The notes under the pieces: model-generated | Database searches by the model: none | What the model saw: the letters and a program-made list of their open reading frames with translations, nothing else | Told to the model about the DNA's origin: nothing | Program-made: the position numbers and the translations under genes | Part shown: piece by piece, positions 36,542-45,623 of the stretch | Layout: each line of letters opens with the position of its first letter | Numbering within the stretch: position 1 is the stretch's first letter | NCBI GenBank assembly: GCA_021780695.1 | Contig: JAJXYD010000008.1 | Location: forward strand, 1 to 64,000 | Origin: Deltaproteobacteria bacterium | Lineage (GTDB): Bacteria > Desulfobacterota > Syntrophobacteria > Syntrophobacterales > Syntrophobacteraceae | Direction of reading: 5' to 3' | DNA length: 64,000 bases

Positions 36542-37660
36542 ATGCGATTTTGGATTTTTTTCACATTTTCCATCGTCATTTTCTCGACCGGTTTACCCTA
36601 TGCTTGCGGTCAAAATCCCGCTCAGTACACCAATGATCTATCGGGTCAGCTCGCGGCAACGGAAAATAGCGGCGAGCCCCTGGATACACTGCAGGATAGG
36701 GAGGTCACATCGGTTGGCGGGTCCCAATCCGGGGGGCAGAGTTCGCAGTTTTTCGCCCCCGTGGGGGTACGCGGAGCTCAATCGATAAACCCGGGGCAGT
36801 GGCTGACCAGCTTTACCTACGGCCATCTGTCGGCAGACGGGATCCTTGACGGGAGCGGTTCGGAGAGTATGGAACAAGTCTGGAAAAAATATATGATGGC
36901 GCCCGAAACCATGGATGTCGACTCTTATACGCTCTGCATCATGCGTGGGCTGACGGAAAATTTTTCCGTCATGGCCATGATTCCCTACTATTTTAAAGAC
37001 ATGGTGATGTTGTCGGCCAAGGGCAAGGTATTCGCGGGGGATACCAACGGATTGGGGGACGTGCAAGTGGCGGGGTTGTACACCCTGTATGAGTCCGAGG
37101 TAAATAAGGTGGTGTTTTACGGGGGATTCAGCGCTCCTACCGGATCAATAGATGAGAGGGGCGATACGCCGCTCAAGGCCAATGCAAAGCTTCCTTATGT
37201 ATTGCAGTTAGGTTCGGGCACGCCGGACCTCTATCCGGAGCTTACCTACATGGGTAAGTGGGAAAAAGTTCGTTGGGGAGGGCAGGCGATGGGGATCGTG
37301 CGTATCGGGTATAATTGGGACGACTATCGTTATAGTAACGCCTATGAACTGAACGGCTGGGGCGGCTACCAACTCTTCGACGGCGTTCTATTGTCTTTGC
37401 GTCTGGACTGGCAGGACTGCAGCGGAATTAACGGAGCAGATCCCGCGATGAACCCTATGATGGCCCCCGGAACCAATCCCGCCACCTTTGGAGGAAACCG
37501 GTTGTTTATCTTTCCGGGTTTGACTTGGAATATCAATCAGGGCCCGCTCAAGGGAAACAAATTCTTAATGGAAGGCGGCGTTCCAGTCTACCAGTACACT
37601 AACGGCCCCCAAGGCGACATATCCTTCGTTGTGCTTGCCGGATGGAAGTGGGTATTCTAG
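36542..37660 (+). CDS. Outer-membrane MetA-pathway-type transporter-like protein
   Basis: A 372-residue exported beta-barrel protein. Signal peptide about 1-23 (MRFWIFFTFSIVIFSTGLPYACG). The region with LTENFSVMAMIPYYFKDMVM, FAGDTNGLGDVQVAGLY and FSAPTGSIDERGD is typical of the Phenol_MetA_deg family of outer-membrane channel-like proteins, often found near aromatic-degradation or metal-resistance genes. The last strand ends WKWVF, with the usual terminal phenylalanine. The open frame reaches 62 codons further upstream, but the signal peptide argues for 36542. Function and substrate are unknown. Confidence 0.72.
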   Translation: MRFWIFFTFSIVIFSTGLPYACGQNPAQYTNDLSGQLAATENSGEPLDTLQDREVTSVGGSQSGGQSSQFFAPVGVRGAQSINPGQWLTSFTYGHLSADGILDGSGSESMEQVWKKYMMAPETMDVDSYTLCIMRGLTENFSVMAMIPYYFKDMVMLSAKGKVFAGDTNGLGDVQVAGLYTLYESEVNKVVFYGGFSAPTGSIDERGDTPLKANAKLPYVLQLGSGTPDLYPELTYMGKWEKVRWGGQAMGIVRIGYNWDDYRYSNAYELNGWGGYQLFDGVLLSLRLDWQDCSGINGADPAMNPMMAPGTNPATFGGNRLFIFPGLTWNINQGPLKGNKFLMEGGVPVYQYTNGPQGDISFVVLAGWKWVF

Positions 37661-37720
37661 CCGGTCGTTTGCACTGTAAAAGGCCAAGGAAACATACTTA
37701 CAGCATCAGGAGGAATAGAA

Positions 37721-38202
37721 ATGGCCCGGATATTTTTTCCCCGATAGGAGTCATACACTCTCCCTTTGGAGAGGTTACGGACATGCCGTTGCAGCCTTCA
37801 GGCGCAAGGGGTGTCGAGGGCAGGGTGGAAATAGCCTCCGAATTTGTGGGAGGACTAAAGGACCTGGAAGGGTTCTCCCACATTATTTTGATTTACCATT
37901 TTCATTTGAGCAGGGGATATTGCCTGGAAGTGACGCCGTGCCTTGATAGCGAGCCCCATGGGATTTTTGCCGCCCGGGCTCCCAAGCGGCCCAATCCGAT
38001 CGGCATCTCCGCGGTAAGGCTTACCGGAATGGAACAGGGCACGCTTTTTATAAAGGATATCGATGTAGTCGATGGAACCCCGCTGCTGGACATAAAGCCC
38101 TATGTACCGGAATTTGATTCTGTTGCGACCGGGAAAATCGGCTGGCTTTCGGGCAAGGCGCAGGGCGCCGGCCATAGGAAGTCGGACAATCGTTTCCTGT
38201 AG
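37721..38202 (+). CDS. TrmO/TsaA-type tRNA methyltransferase, frameshifted at its start
   Basis: The protein after residue about 8 is a complete TsaA domain: FSPIGVIHSPFGE, FVGGLKDLEGFSHIILIYHF, GIFAARAPKRPNPIGISAVRL and LLDIKPYVPEFD. TrmO uses SAM to methylate t6A37 in tRNA. AGGAGGA (37708-37714) is six bases before an ATG at 37721, but that ATG reads eight codons and stops at a TAG (37745-37747). The TsaA frame is shifted by one; adding one T to the TTTTTTCCCC run gives MARIFFSPIGVIHSPF. The TsaA frame itself opens only inside the previous gene. Either the assembly lost a base, or the gene is mutated or slips. Confidence 0.75.
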
Positions 38203-38384
38203 TTTAGAGCCGCTCTAATAAGGAGCCGCATCGCATTCGGGTATTTTACCGGTTAACCTTTCGGCAGCATCGCCCCTTTTGATTTGGAAGGGGGCGAAAA
38301 TGGGGAGGCGGGCACGACATTTTGTACCCGCCGATTTAATGGATAAATTCATGGATCTTACGAGAGGACAGGCGAGCAAAGCAA

Positions 38385-38615
38385 TCATTGCTCCTCAAGG
38401 GCCTCTTTTAGCTTGTGAACCCCTGTCTCAAGCTCGGGGAACAGTTCCACAGAAACCGTAAGGCCCTTTTTGGAGGGGTGGAATTCGCCGTCATCGCCCT
38501 TGTAGTATATTCGAAGGTCCACATACTCCTTGCCCTTGAAAACCGTTATAGAGGATCTGACTTCCTCCAGGGGATTTTTGGGAAAAGAATGCACGGTTTT
38601 AGGTTCTTTTGCCAT
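38385..38615 (-). CDS. PC4/p15-like single-strand DNA-binding protein
   Basis: A 76-residue protein of the transcriptional coactivator p15 (PC4) C-terminal family, which binds single-stranded DNA as a dimer. The segments LEEVRSSITVFKGKEYVDLR, a YYKGDDGEFHPSKKGLTV hairpin and a C-terminal helix give the standard fold. AAGGA lies nine bases before the ATG; the open frame runs 11 codons further upstream. It lies just downstream of the qmo operon's terminator on the same strand. The regulatory target is unknown. Confidence 0.85.
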   Translation of the reverse strand: MAKEPKTVHSFPKNPLEEVRSSITVFKGKEYVDLRIYYKGDDGEFHPSKKGLTVSVELFPELETGVHKLKEALEEQ

Positions 38616-38651
38616 TTCGCAATCCTTGGCTGAGGTGAAAAGTAGCATGGG

Positions 38652-38685
38652 ATCAAAAAGCCCATCCGAAGATGGGCTTTTTGAT
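38652..38685 (-). terminator. Rho-independent terminator of the qmo operon
   Basis: A perfect 15-bp stem (ATCAAAAAGCCCATC / GATGGGCTTTTTGAT). On the minus strand the loop is TTCG and the right arm carries the T-run. It lies 23 bases after the qmoC stop codon; it may also work in reverse. Confidence 0.9.
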
Positions 38686-38707
38686 TTTCAATATAGGCAG
38701 GTCATGG

Positions 38708-39925
38708 TCAAAGAGCAACCTCGGGCTCCAGAACAGCGCCTTTTATCTCTTCGTATTCCGAGATGTATCTGCCCTTTACCTTCATCAGCATCAGGACAAC
38801 GGGCCTGTAGGCGAGATGGGCCCACTTGGCGAAAGGAACCTCCAGGACCAGCATGGGGATAGCCACCATCATATGAATGACATAGATGGCATAGCTAAAG
38901 AAAACCCAGTTGAAGATATGGCCGAGGTTGATCAGAATGCCCGTTATAGCGGTTGCCTGCAAAAGGATCAAAAACATCCAGTCGGTGCTGTGAGTGTTTT
39001 TGAACTGAGGGGCGGTCTTCTTAAGCCTGGAGTATATGACGTAGCTGGTTCCATACATCAGGGCAAAGAAGGAATAATAGCCAAGAAGCCTCAGGGGGTT
39101 AAAGATCGAGATCTCGTTTACATGCCCCATGGAGGCCCAGCCGCGCTGGAACTTGAGGAAATTGATCCCCATGAAGGGCAGGCCGTTTAGAAAAACAACG
39201 ACCAGCAAGAAGATCGTGGCGTACCCGGTCATAATCGCGAGGTGGGCGATCCACCTTGCCCTATTGCCCTTGGTCTTGCAACCGTCGAACTGTTTTTGCG
39301 TAGCAAACTGTACGAGCAGGTACTTAAACTCTTCATAATACATCTTGAGCGGCACTTTTTTAAAGTAGTCGCCCATAACCAGCTTTACACATCGAAACAG
39401 GTTTGTGAGAAGAAAAAACGAAAGTATGGACGCCATTACGAGGTCGGCGATTTCCATTCCCGCCGTCGACCACACAGAACTGACATCGGCGTGTTTCCAG
39501 TCGATCATCGCGTGGTTGGCTATGCCCCAGAAGATCATTCCAAGACCCACCAGGATGCCGATCGCAGCCACGGCCGTCGTTTCGAACTTTTCCGAGGTAT
39601 AGAACTTTTTGGAAAAACCGGTCCAGTCATACAGCGAGGTAAGATATCTGCGCAAAACCATCATGGTTTCGCCGGGATCGGCTTCGCGAGGACACCTTAT
39701 CGAGCAGTCGCCGCAGTAATAGCACAGCCAGGGCTCGGGGGATTTTAAGATCTTTTCCTTTTGCCCAAGCTGAACGTAGCGCACCATTTTCCGTGGAAAG
39801 GGATTCTCCGGGGTCGACAGATCGCAGATCGCAGTGCAGTTACCGCAATTATAGCACTTACCGGCGTCCTTCAGGCCGTATTCCCTCAACTCTTTTATCA
39901 GATTAGGATCAACTCTGTTGCTCAT
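38708..39925 (-). CDS. qmoC: Quinone-interacting membrane oxidoreductase subunit C
   Basis: A 405-residue protein joining an HdrC-like iron-sulfur part and a membrane cytochrome-b-like part. Two [4Fe-4S] motifs, CYNCGNCTAICDLS (about residues 19-32) and CYYCGDCSIRCP, lie in the N-terminal 90 residues. The rest has about six membrane helices with histidines suitable for haem b and quinone reaction. It is the membrane anchor of the QmoABC complex, which passes electrons from menaquinol toward APS reductase in sulfate reduction. GGGAGG precedes the ATG. It is the last gene of qmoABC and is followed by a strong terminator. Confidence 0.93.
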   Translation of the reverse strand: MSNRVDPNLIKELREYGLKDAGKCYNCGNCTAICDLSTPENPFPRKMVRYVQLGQKEKILKSPEPWLCYYCGDCSIRCPREADPGETMMVLRRYLTSLYDWTGFSKKFYTSEKFETTAVAAIGILVGLGMIFWGIANHAMIDWKHADVSSVWSTAGMEIADLVMASILSFFLLTNLFRCVKLVMGDYFKKVPLKMYYEEFKYLLVQFATQKQFDGCKTKGNRARWIAHLAIMTGYATIFLLVVVFLNGLPFMGINFLKFQRGWASMGHVNEISIFNPLRLLGYYSFFALMYGTSYVIYSRLKKTAPQFKNTHSTDWMFLILLQATAITGILINLGHIFNWVFFSYAIYVIHMMVAIPMLVLEVPFAKWAHLAYRPVVLMLMKVKGRYISEYEEIKGAVLEPEVAL

Positions 39926-39967
39926 CCATTAACCTCCCGAACTAGTAATCAGTGCAATGAAGGTGCA

Positions 39968-42190
39968 TTAGAATCCCTTGTAGGGGTTGGCGCCGATTTC
40001 AACGAGTTTTTCGGCAAATTCGTCGAGTATCCCCGGGACCTTTTCGTAGTCGGTAATGGAGATCTCCTCAAACCGGACACGGTCGGATTCCAGGGCAAGC
40101 CTGTCAAGGGTCTCCTTAACTTTGCTCAACCGAATATTTGCCAGTTCACTGCCCTTGACGAAGTGGCACTGATAATTGTCCCCGTGACGGCAGCCAAAGA
40201 GCATAATGCCGTCGATGCCCTTGGAAAGAGAATCGGCAATCCACACAAGGTTTAGCGACCCCAGGCAGCGAAGCGGGATTATGCGAACCCACGCATTGTA
40301 GTTCATCTTTCTAAGACCAGCCATATCGATGGTCGGATAGGCATCGTTTTCGCAGCAGAAAACGAGGATACGCGGTTTTTCATCATATTCCTCGGGAACA
40401 TTGATGGCTTTGACCATATCGCCGATCATTGCAACCGAATAGTTCTTAAAGGAGATGATGCGCTCGGGACAGGCGCCCATACAGACGCCGCACCTGCGGC
40501 AGCGTGTAGGCTGAGGAAGGGGATTTCCCTTTTCGTCCTCGTTAATGGCGCCGAAGGGACATTCTTCCGTACACCGTTTGCACTGCGTGCAGCGTTGCAG
40601 GAAAAACTCCGGATAGCTCATGTCGCCTGCCCTGGGGTGAACGGCCATGCCCTGGGAGGTAAGCTCGACGCACTGAATAGCCTTCATCGCAGCGCCCGTG
40701 CCATCTTCGATGGCGCTTGAAACGCCCATGGGACGGCGAACCGGACCGGCGGGATAAATACCGGTTCTGCGGCTTTCATAGGGAAAGCAGATGAAATGCG
40801 AATCGGGGAATCCGTATTTTAACTCGGGAAGCTCGGGACCCTGGCGATATTCGAGATTAAGGATATCGGAGACGAAGATGGAATCGACAGAGGCGACCAT
40901 TTCCTCTTTTTTCGGGGGCTCCTCGGTGGCCTTCTTGGCCTTGTAGTCCTCGCCAAAAGAGGTGGCGGGCACCATACCGGTAGCAAGAACGACCAGATCG
41001 ACGTCATCGAGCAAAATCTTTTCGCCCAAAAGCTCGTCGAAGGCTTCGACGGCAACCTTGCTTTCGGTTGCCAGCACTTCGGGGGCCTGGGTTCTGACAA
41101 AAATGACGCCCTCGCTTTGAGCCTTTCTGAAAAAGTCCTCGCCCTGCCCCGGGGTTCTCATCTCCTGGTAGAAGACGAACACGTTGGTATCGGGGTCCTG
41201 GCGCTTGACCTGAATGGCCTGCTTAAGGGCGGTAAAGCAGCAGATCGAAGAACAGTAGGCAAGATGGTTGGGGTCGCGCTGGCCGGCGCACTGAATGAAA
41301 GCCACTGTCTTGAGTGCCCGATCATCGGAGGGCCTGGAAATTTTGCCCGCCTTGGCGCGTTCCTCGAACTGAACGTTTGTAACGACATTGGGAGAAACGC
41401 CATAGCCCAGGCTCTTATCGAGTTTTTCCGGGTCGTAGGGCTTCCAGCCTGCGGCCAAAACCACAGCGCCGATCCTGTGATCGCTGGTCGAACCGTTCTG
41501 CTTGATCGTAGCATTGAAAAGGCAGGGACCACCGGAGAGTTTTTCGATCTTGGAGCCGGTAAAGACCTTTATCTTATCGTTGTTTGTGACCGCGGCCGCA
41601 AGCTTTTCGATTTCGTTATCCTGAACATCCTTAAAGGGGAAAACGACGTTTTGGGAAACGTTTTTTTGAAAACCGCCAAGCTCTTGGGCCTGTTCGACCA
41701 AAACGGCGTTATAGCCGGCTTTGGCGGCCTCCAGTGCCGCAGTCATACCGGTTACACCGCCGCCCACAACGAGGATGTCCCGGGCCATTTCCTGTTCGGG
41801 CTTAAAGGGCTCCGGGGGCTCCGTGGCTTTCATTCTGGCCCCGCTCATCCGCAGATAATCCTCGGCCATCATCTGGGTGTCTTCGTCCTTGGGCGGATGG
41901 GTCCACACGATCTGCTCGCGAAAGTTGACCCGGTCAAGGATGGTCCCTTCGAAGTCAAACACATCGTACATCACGCGCTGGGAACAAGCGGCGATGATAA
42001 GGGTGTTTACGCCCTCGCCGGCGATATCGTCCTTTATGAGCTTTACGCCTTCGGGGGAACAGAGGCTGGAGTGGTTTTTACACAGGGCGGCATTGCACTC
42101 GGAGGTGGCCACCGTGCTTAGCTGGTCTACGTCGAGGGCCTCCCCGATACCGCAGCCCGTACAGATATATACACCGATCTTCTTGTCCAT
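39968..42190 (-). CDS. qmoB: Quinone-interacting membrane oxidoreductase subunit B
   Basis: A 740-residue HdrA-like flavoprotein fused to a C-terminal MvhD-like part. The N-terminal CTGCGIGEAL segment, the FAD-binding ILVVGGGVTGMTAALEAAKAG (about 145-165), two ferredoxin motifs CTQCKRCTEECPFG and CRRCGVCMGACPE (about 530-575), and the terminal region with FCCENDAYP, RCLGSLN and FGCRHGDNYQCHFVKG are visible. It is the cytoplasmic partner of QmoA and is thought to help transfer or confurcate electrons to APS reductase. AGGAGGT precedes its ATG. It lies five bases after qmoA and 42 before qmoC. Confidence 0.94.
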   Translation of the reverse strand: MDKKIGVYICTGCGIGEALDVDQLSTVATSECNAALCKNHSSLCSPEGVKLIKDDIAGEGVNTLIIAACSQRVMYDVFDFEGTILDRVNFREQIVWTHPPKDEDTQMMAEDYLRMSGARMKATEPPEPFKPEQEMARDILVVGGGVTGMTAALEAAKAGYNAVLVEQAQELGGFQKNVSQNVVFPFKDVQDNEIEKLAAAVTNNDKIKVFTGSKIEKLSGGPCLFNATIKQNGSTSDHRIGAVVLAAGWKPYDPEKLDKSLGYGVSPNVVTNVQFEERAKAGKISRPSDDRALKTVAFIQCAGQRDPNHLAYCSSICCFTALKQAIQVKRQDPDTNVFVFYQEMRTPGQGEDFFRKAQSEGVIFVRTQAPEVLATESKVAVEAFDELLGEKILLDDVDLVVLATGMVPATSFGEDYKAKKATEEPPKKEEMVASVDSIFVSDILNLEYRQGPELPELKYGFPDSHFICFPYESRRTGIYPAGPVRRPMGVSSAIEDGTGAAMKAIQCVELTSQGMAVHPRAGDMSYPEFFLQRCTQCKRCTEECPFGAINEDEKGNPLPQPTRCRRCGVCMGACPERIISFKNYSVAMIGDMVKAINVPEEYDEKPRILVFCCENDAYPTIDMAGLRKMNYNAWVRIIPLRCLGSLNLVWIADSLSKGIDGIMLFGCRHGDNYQCHFVKGSELANIRLSKVKETLDRLALESDRVRFEEISITDYEKVPGILDEFAEKLVEIGANPYKGF

Positions 42191-42195
42191 CGACT

Positions 42196-43458
42196 CTACC
42201 TCCTGACAACGGATTGGATGGCTTTAAGGGCTGCAGCCGTGCCGTCCTGAACTGATTCGGAAACATTGAGCGGACTCCTCGAACAGCCCGCGGAAAAGAA
42301 CCCGGGAGTCACTTCCTGAGCGGCGATAAAGCCGTAGTCGTCTCTCTGGGCGAAGGCAGGCTGATGGTAAATCGAAGGGTTGGGCTGCATACCGGTGGCA
42401 AGCACGGCCATATCGACGTTGATCCTATTGAGGCTGGCCGCGGCGGTATCCTCGACCCTGAGGACCAGATTTTTGGTCACGCCATCCTGCTCGATCTTGG
42501 CGACTTTACCTTTGAAGAAAATCACGTTTTCATCCTTTTTCAGATCGGCGTAGAAAGTCTCCAGCCTGTCCATGGCCCGGATGTCGATAAAGAAGATGTA
42601 GACCTTGGCCTCGGGGTACTGCGCGCGCACGTAGGCGGCCTGCTTCATGGAAGCCATGCAGCAAACCGAGGAGCAAAAAGGCAGGTGATTTTCATCGCGG
42701 GAACCTGCGCACTGGATGAAAGCCACGGTCTTGGGAGCCTGGGCGTCGGAGGGACGCAGGATTTTCCCGTTCGTCGGGCCGTTTCCAGCGGCAAGGCGCT
42801 CCATCATGACGTTTGTAATGACGTTTGGATAGGCGCCGTAGCCAAGGGTATCAAGTCTTTTGGGATCGTAGGGGGTCCAGCCCGTAGCCCAGACAACCGC
42901 TCCCACTTTGATATCCAGGGTCTTTGCCTGCATGTCGAGCTCGATTGCGCCGTAGGGGCAGGCATCCTTTACCGCCTGGCCTTCCGAGCTTTTGGCAAGC
43001 GCCGGGTCGAGCACATAGCGGAAAGGAAAGGCCATATCATGAGGAAGATAGGCGGCCTTCATCTTGTTCATCGAGTAGTTAAAAGGGTTGTCGATCTCCA
43101 TGGAGCACGCCTCGGCACATTTTCCGCAAGCCGTGCACTTCTCATTGACATAGCGAGGCTCGATCTTTATGCGCGCATCCCAGGAGCCTTTCTGCCCCGA
43201 GACCGATTCGACCTGCGCCATCGTCAGGACGTGAAGTTTGCTGTTGCCCTTAATTCTGCGGAAATTGATTTCGAGACCGCAATAGGGGGGGCACAGCTTG
43301 GGAAAATACTGATGCAGCTGGGCTACGCGGCCTCCCAGATAAGGATTTCTCTCCACAAGGTAGACCTCACGGCCCGCTTCTGCTGCTTCGATGGCGGCTG
43401 TAAGCCCGGTCATGCCGCCCCCGACCACCAGAATACTCTGCGTTTCTACGTCAACCAT
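42196..43458 (-). CDS. qmoA: Quinone-interacting membrane oxidoreductase subunit A
   Basis: A 420-residue HdrA-like flavoprotein. FAD-binding ILVVGGGMTGLTAAIEAAEA starts at residue 9, a conserved cysteine sits in CPPYCGLEIN, and a ferredoxin-like motif CTACGKCAEACSME lies near residues 109-122. The later AGSRDENHLPFCSSVCCMAS and the closing segment AGCSRSPLNVSESVQDG are typical of HdrA/QmoA. With QmoB and QmoC it links the quinone pool to APS reduction. AGGAGGA precedes the ATG. It is first in qmoABC; no aprBA or sat gene appears upstream within this window. Confidence 0.95.
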   Translation of the reverse strand: MVDVETQSILVVGGGMTGLTAAIEAAEAGREVYLVERNPYLGGRVAQLHQYFPKLCPPYCGLEINFRRIKGNSKLHVLTMAQVESVSGQKGSWDARIKIEPRYVNEKCTACGKCAEACSMEIDNPFNYSMNKMKAAYLPHDMAFPFRYVLDPALAKSSEGQAVKDACPYGAIELDMQAKTLDIKVGAVVWATGWTPYDPKRLDTLGYGAYPNVITNVMMERLAAGNGPTNGKILRPSDAQAPKTVAFIQCAGSRDENHLPFCSSVCCMASMKQAAYVRAQYPEAKVYIFFIDIRAMDRLETFYADLKKDENVIFFKGKVAKIEQDGVTKNLVLRVEDTAAASLNRINVDMAVLATGMQPNPSIYHQPAFAQRDDYGFIAAQEVTPGFFSAGCSRSPLNVSESVQDGTAAALKAIQSVVRR

Positions 43459-43484
43459 GCTTATCCTCCTGAGCTGGTTTTGGA

Positions 43485-43490
43485 ATTATA
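43485..43490 (-). promoter_or_regulatory. Possible -10 element of the qmo promoter
   Basis: TATAAT on the minus strand, about 27 bases before the qmoA start codon, within an AT-rich stretch. The hexamer at the expected -35 distance (ATGTGC) is a poor match, so activation by a regulator or an unrelated coincidence are both possible. Confidence 0.35.
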
Positions 43491-43952
43491 TAAAGATAAA
43501 CCTACACGCACATTCGGGCGCATTTTCATCCGATGCAATCCGCGCCACGGCGGCGCGACAGCAATCACGTGAACTTTTTAACGAGCGACCGTAAAACCCC
43601 GCGATTTCCCCTGCCCGGCTTTAAACGCGCAGGGGGCAATGGAGAGGGGGCGCCAACCGCTACAGCGGCGCACGATCGGGCAAAACCGTCGATTTTAGAG
43701 GTCCAGCCGTCGCATAATGTCGCTCAACAGGTGAACTATTTTTAATAGGGGCCCAATGAGAGGTGTCGTCACATCAAGCCGACTGGCTATATCTCCAATT
43801 GCTCCTGATGTCAATATTTTAGTTCGCTCAAATCGGCACGGTCGCAATAAATTGCGCAAGAAATATCCTCGGGCTATGTCCTTTTGGCCAAAACCGGGGG
43901 CAGAGGGCCTTTTAAAGAGCTTCTTTGGTTTCTTGCGCCCGATTGTCCAAGG
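43491..43952. other. Intergenic region between rmuC and qmoA
   Basis: About 460 bases. A minus-strand frame continuing from the rmuC stop codon to 43695 reads without a proper start codon but contains a protein-like run (ILTSGAIGDIASRLDVTT, then LLKIVHLLSDIMRRLDL). It has no ribosome binding site, so I do not call it a gene. No repeats or RNA motifs recognised. Confidence 0.35.
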
Positions 43953-45347
43953 CTACCCGGGGGCTCTGTCATCGTTTGAGCTTCCCTCGCTCAGTTCATC
44001 GCCTCCAATCAACTCCCGAGCCTCAACCGGGGAAATTTCAGCGACATTTCCCAGTTTTTTCTCTATCACCCGCGATCTTCTCGCCGCCTCATCCATCGTG
44101 TTTGCGGCCTGATCGAGCTTCTTTCTCACCCCGTCCAAAACGGTTCCAAATTTTCCAAACTCGCTTTTGACCGCTCCAAGAAGCCTTTCGATGCGCCTTG
44201 CGCCCTTCTGTACCGCAAGGGTTCGAAAACCGAGCTGGAGACTGTTTAACAGGGCGGCCAGGGTAGCCGGACCGGCCACCATTACCCGCAACTCGCGCTG
44301 CAGGCTTTCAACCAGCCAGCCCGTAGCCGTTTTCATCCTTATCACCTCGGCGTAGAGGCCCTCGGTTGGAAGAAACATGATGCCGAAATCGGTTGTAAAC
44401 GGAGGGTTAAGGTATTTTTCGCTAATCGTGCGGGCGCACTTTTTTATCGTATCGCAAAGCTGCCTCGCGGCCTGCTCGGCGGCCGCACGATCGCAATTTT
44501 CCTGGGCCTCGACAAGCCTTTGATAGTCGGCTGTCGGAAATTTCGCATCTATTGGGAGCAAGACCGCCCCCCGCCCGTCCTCCTCATCCCTTCCGGGCAG
44601 CTTGATGACAAACTCCACGGCCTCAAGGGAATTGGGATTGGTGCGAACGTTTCTCTCATACTGCTCCGGGGCAAGGAGCTGTTCGAGAAGGGCTCCGAGC
44701 TGGATTTCCCCCCATGTGCCCCTGGTTTTGACATTTGTCAGCACCCGTTTCAGGTCTCCGACTCCGGTTGCCAGGGTCTGCATCTCGCCCAGTCCCTTGT
44801 GGACCTGCTCGAGCCTTTCGCTGACCTGTTTAAAGGACTCGCCCAGCCGTTTTTCAAGGGTCCCCTGAAGCTTTTCATCCACAGTGGCTCTCATCTGTTC
44901 GAGCTGGCGGCCGTTTTCCACCCGGATTTCGCCAAGCTTTGTCTCTATCGTATTTCGAAGCCCATCCAGGCGGTTTTCATTGGACGAGGTAAGTTTTCTA
45001 AGCAGGTCGGCGAAAGTTTCCAGCTGCTGTTTTTGAAGACGGGCGATATTGGTCATGCTGGTTTGAAGAGAATCTCCAAAAGCCCTCAGAGCATTTGAGG
45101 TTTCCTCCCGTCCCTGGCGCGCGGCAAGAGAAGCTTCCTGCCTGCTCCTTGAGATTTCCTCGCGCAGGCCCCGCTCGATTTTCTCCGCGTTTTTGTCCAT
45201 GGACTCGAGGCGGTCGGTTAGAGACCGAACTCTATCCCCTCTGCGAAGCAGGATAAAGATCAGCGCTATGTTTAGCCCGAGCAGGCCTGCAATAACGACG
45301 AGCAGTCCCAATTGCAAAAGATAACCGCTTGCGGATGTATAGAGCAT
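43953..45347 (-). CDS. rmuC: RmuC family protein
   Basis: A 464-residue protein with one N-terminal membrane helix (about 10-32), a long coiled coil (about 40-190) and a C-terminal nuclease-like domain containing VKTRGTWGEIQLGALLEQLL, LPIDAKFPTADYQRLVEA and FLPTEGLYAEVI, all standard for RmuC. The family limits inversions and short repeat recombination in E. coli, with activity presumably near the membrane. The ATG at 45347 is chosen for its GGAG six bases upstream; the frame includes four more codons to a TTG. Confidence 0.92.
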   Translation of the reverse strand: MLYTSASGYLLQLGLLVVIAGLLGLNIALIFILLRRGDRVRSLTDRLESMDKNAEKIERGLREEISRSRQEASLAARQGREETSNALRAFGDSLQTSMTNIARLQKQQLETFADLLRKLTSSNENRLDGLRNTIETKLGEIRVENGRQLEQMRATVDEKLQGTLEKRLGESFKQVSERLEQVHKGLGEMQTLATGVGDLKRVLTNVKTRGTWGEIQLGALLEQLLAPEQYERNVRTNPNSLEAVEFVIKLPGRDEEDGRGAVLLPIDAKFPTADYQRLVEAQENCDRAAAEQAARQLCDTIKKCARTISEKYLNPPFTTDFGIMFLPTEGLYAEVIRMKTATGWLVESLQRELRVMVAGPATLAALLNSLQLGFRTLAVQKGARRIERLLGAVKSEFGKFGTVLDGVRKKLDQAANTMDEAARRSRVIEKKLGNVAEISPVEARELIGGDELSEGSSNDDRAPG

Positions 45348-45578
45348 TTGCCACTCCAATTCAGGCCAATACGGTAGAGCCGATTTGGGCTTTGTTCATT
45401 TCGGAGGGAAATTCCCCCTAAGGGCCGCCATAGGGCACCGATGTTAACACAGATCCCATCCGGTCCGCCACCGCACAAGCAAAGGGCTAAAGAGACTAAA
45501 AGCACGCCACCCAGACACAATCGGAAGCACCCGTTTATTCTACGGGTATTTTGAGGGCGGCTCCTGTATAAATGCGGC

Positions 45579-45584
45579 TATAAT
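45579..45584 (+). promoter_or_regulatory. Possible -10 element of the SYLF gene
   Basis: TATAAT about 39 bases before the TTG start codon, in the divergent region with rmuC. No convincing -35 at 16-18 bases; TTGAGG lies 22 bases upstream. Confidence 0.35.
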
Positions 45585-45623
45585 CGAGTTCCCAACCCAA
45601 TCCCATAGAAAGGAGGGAATCAA

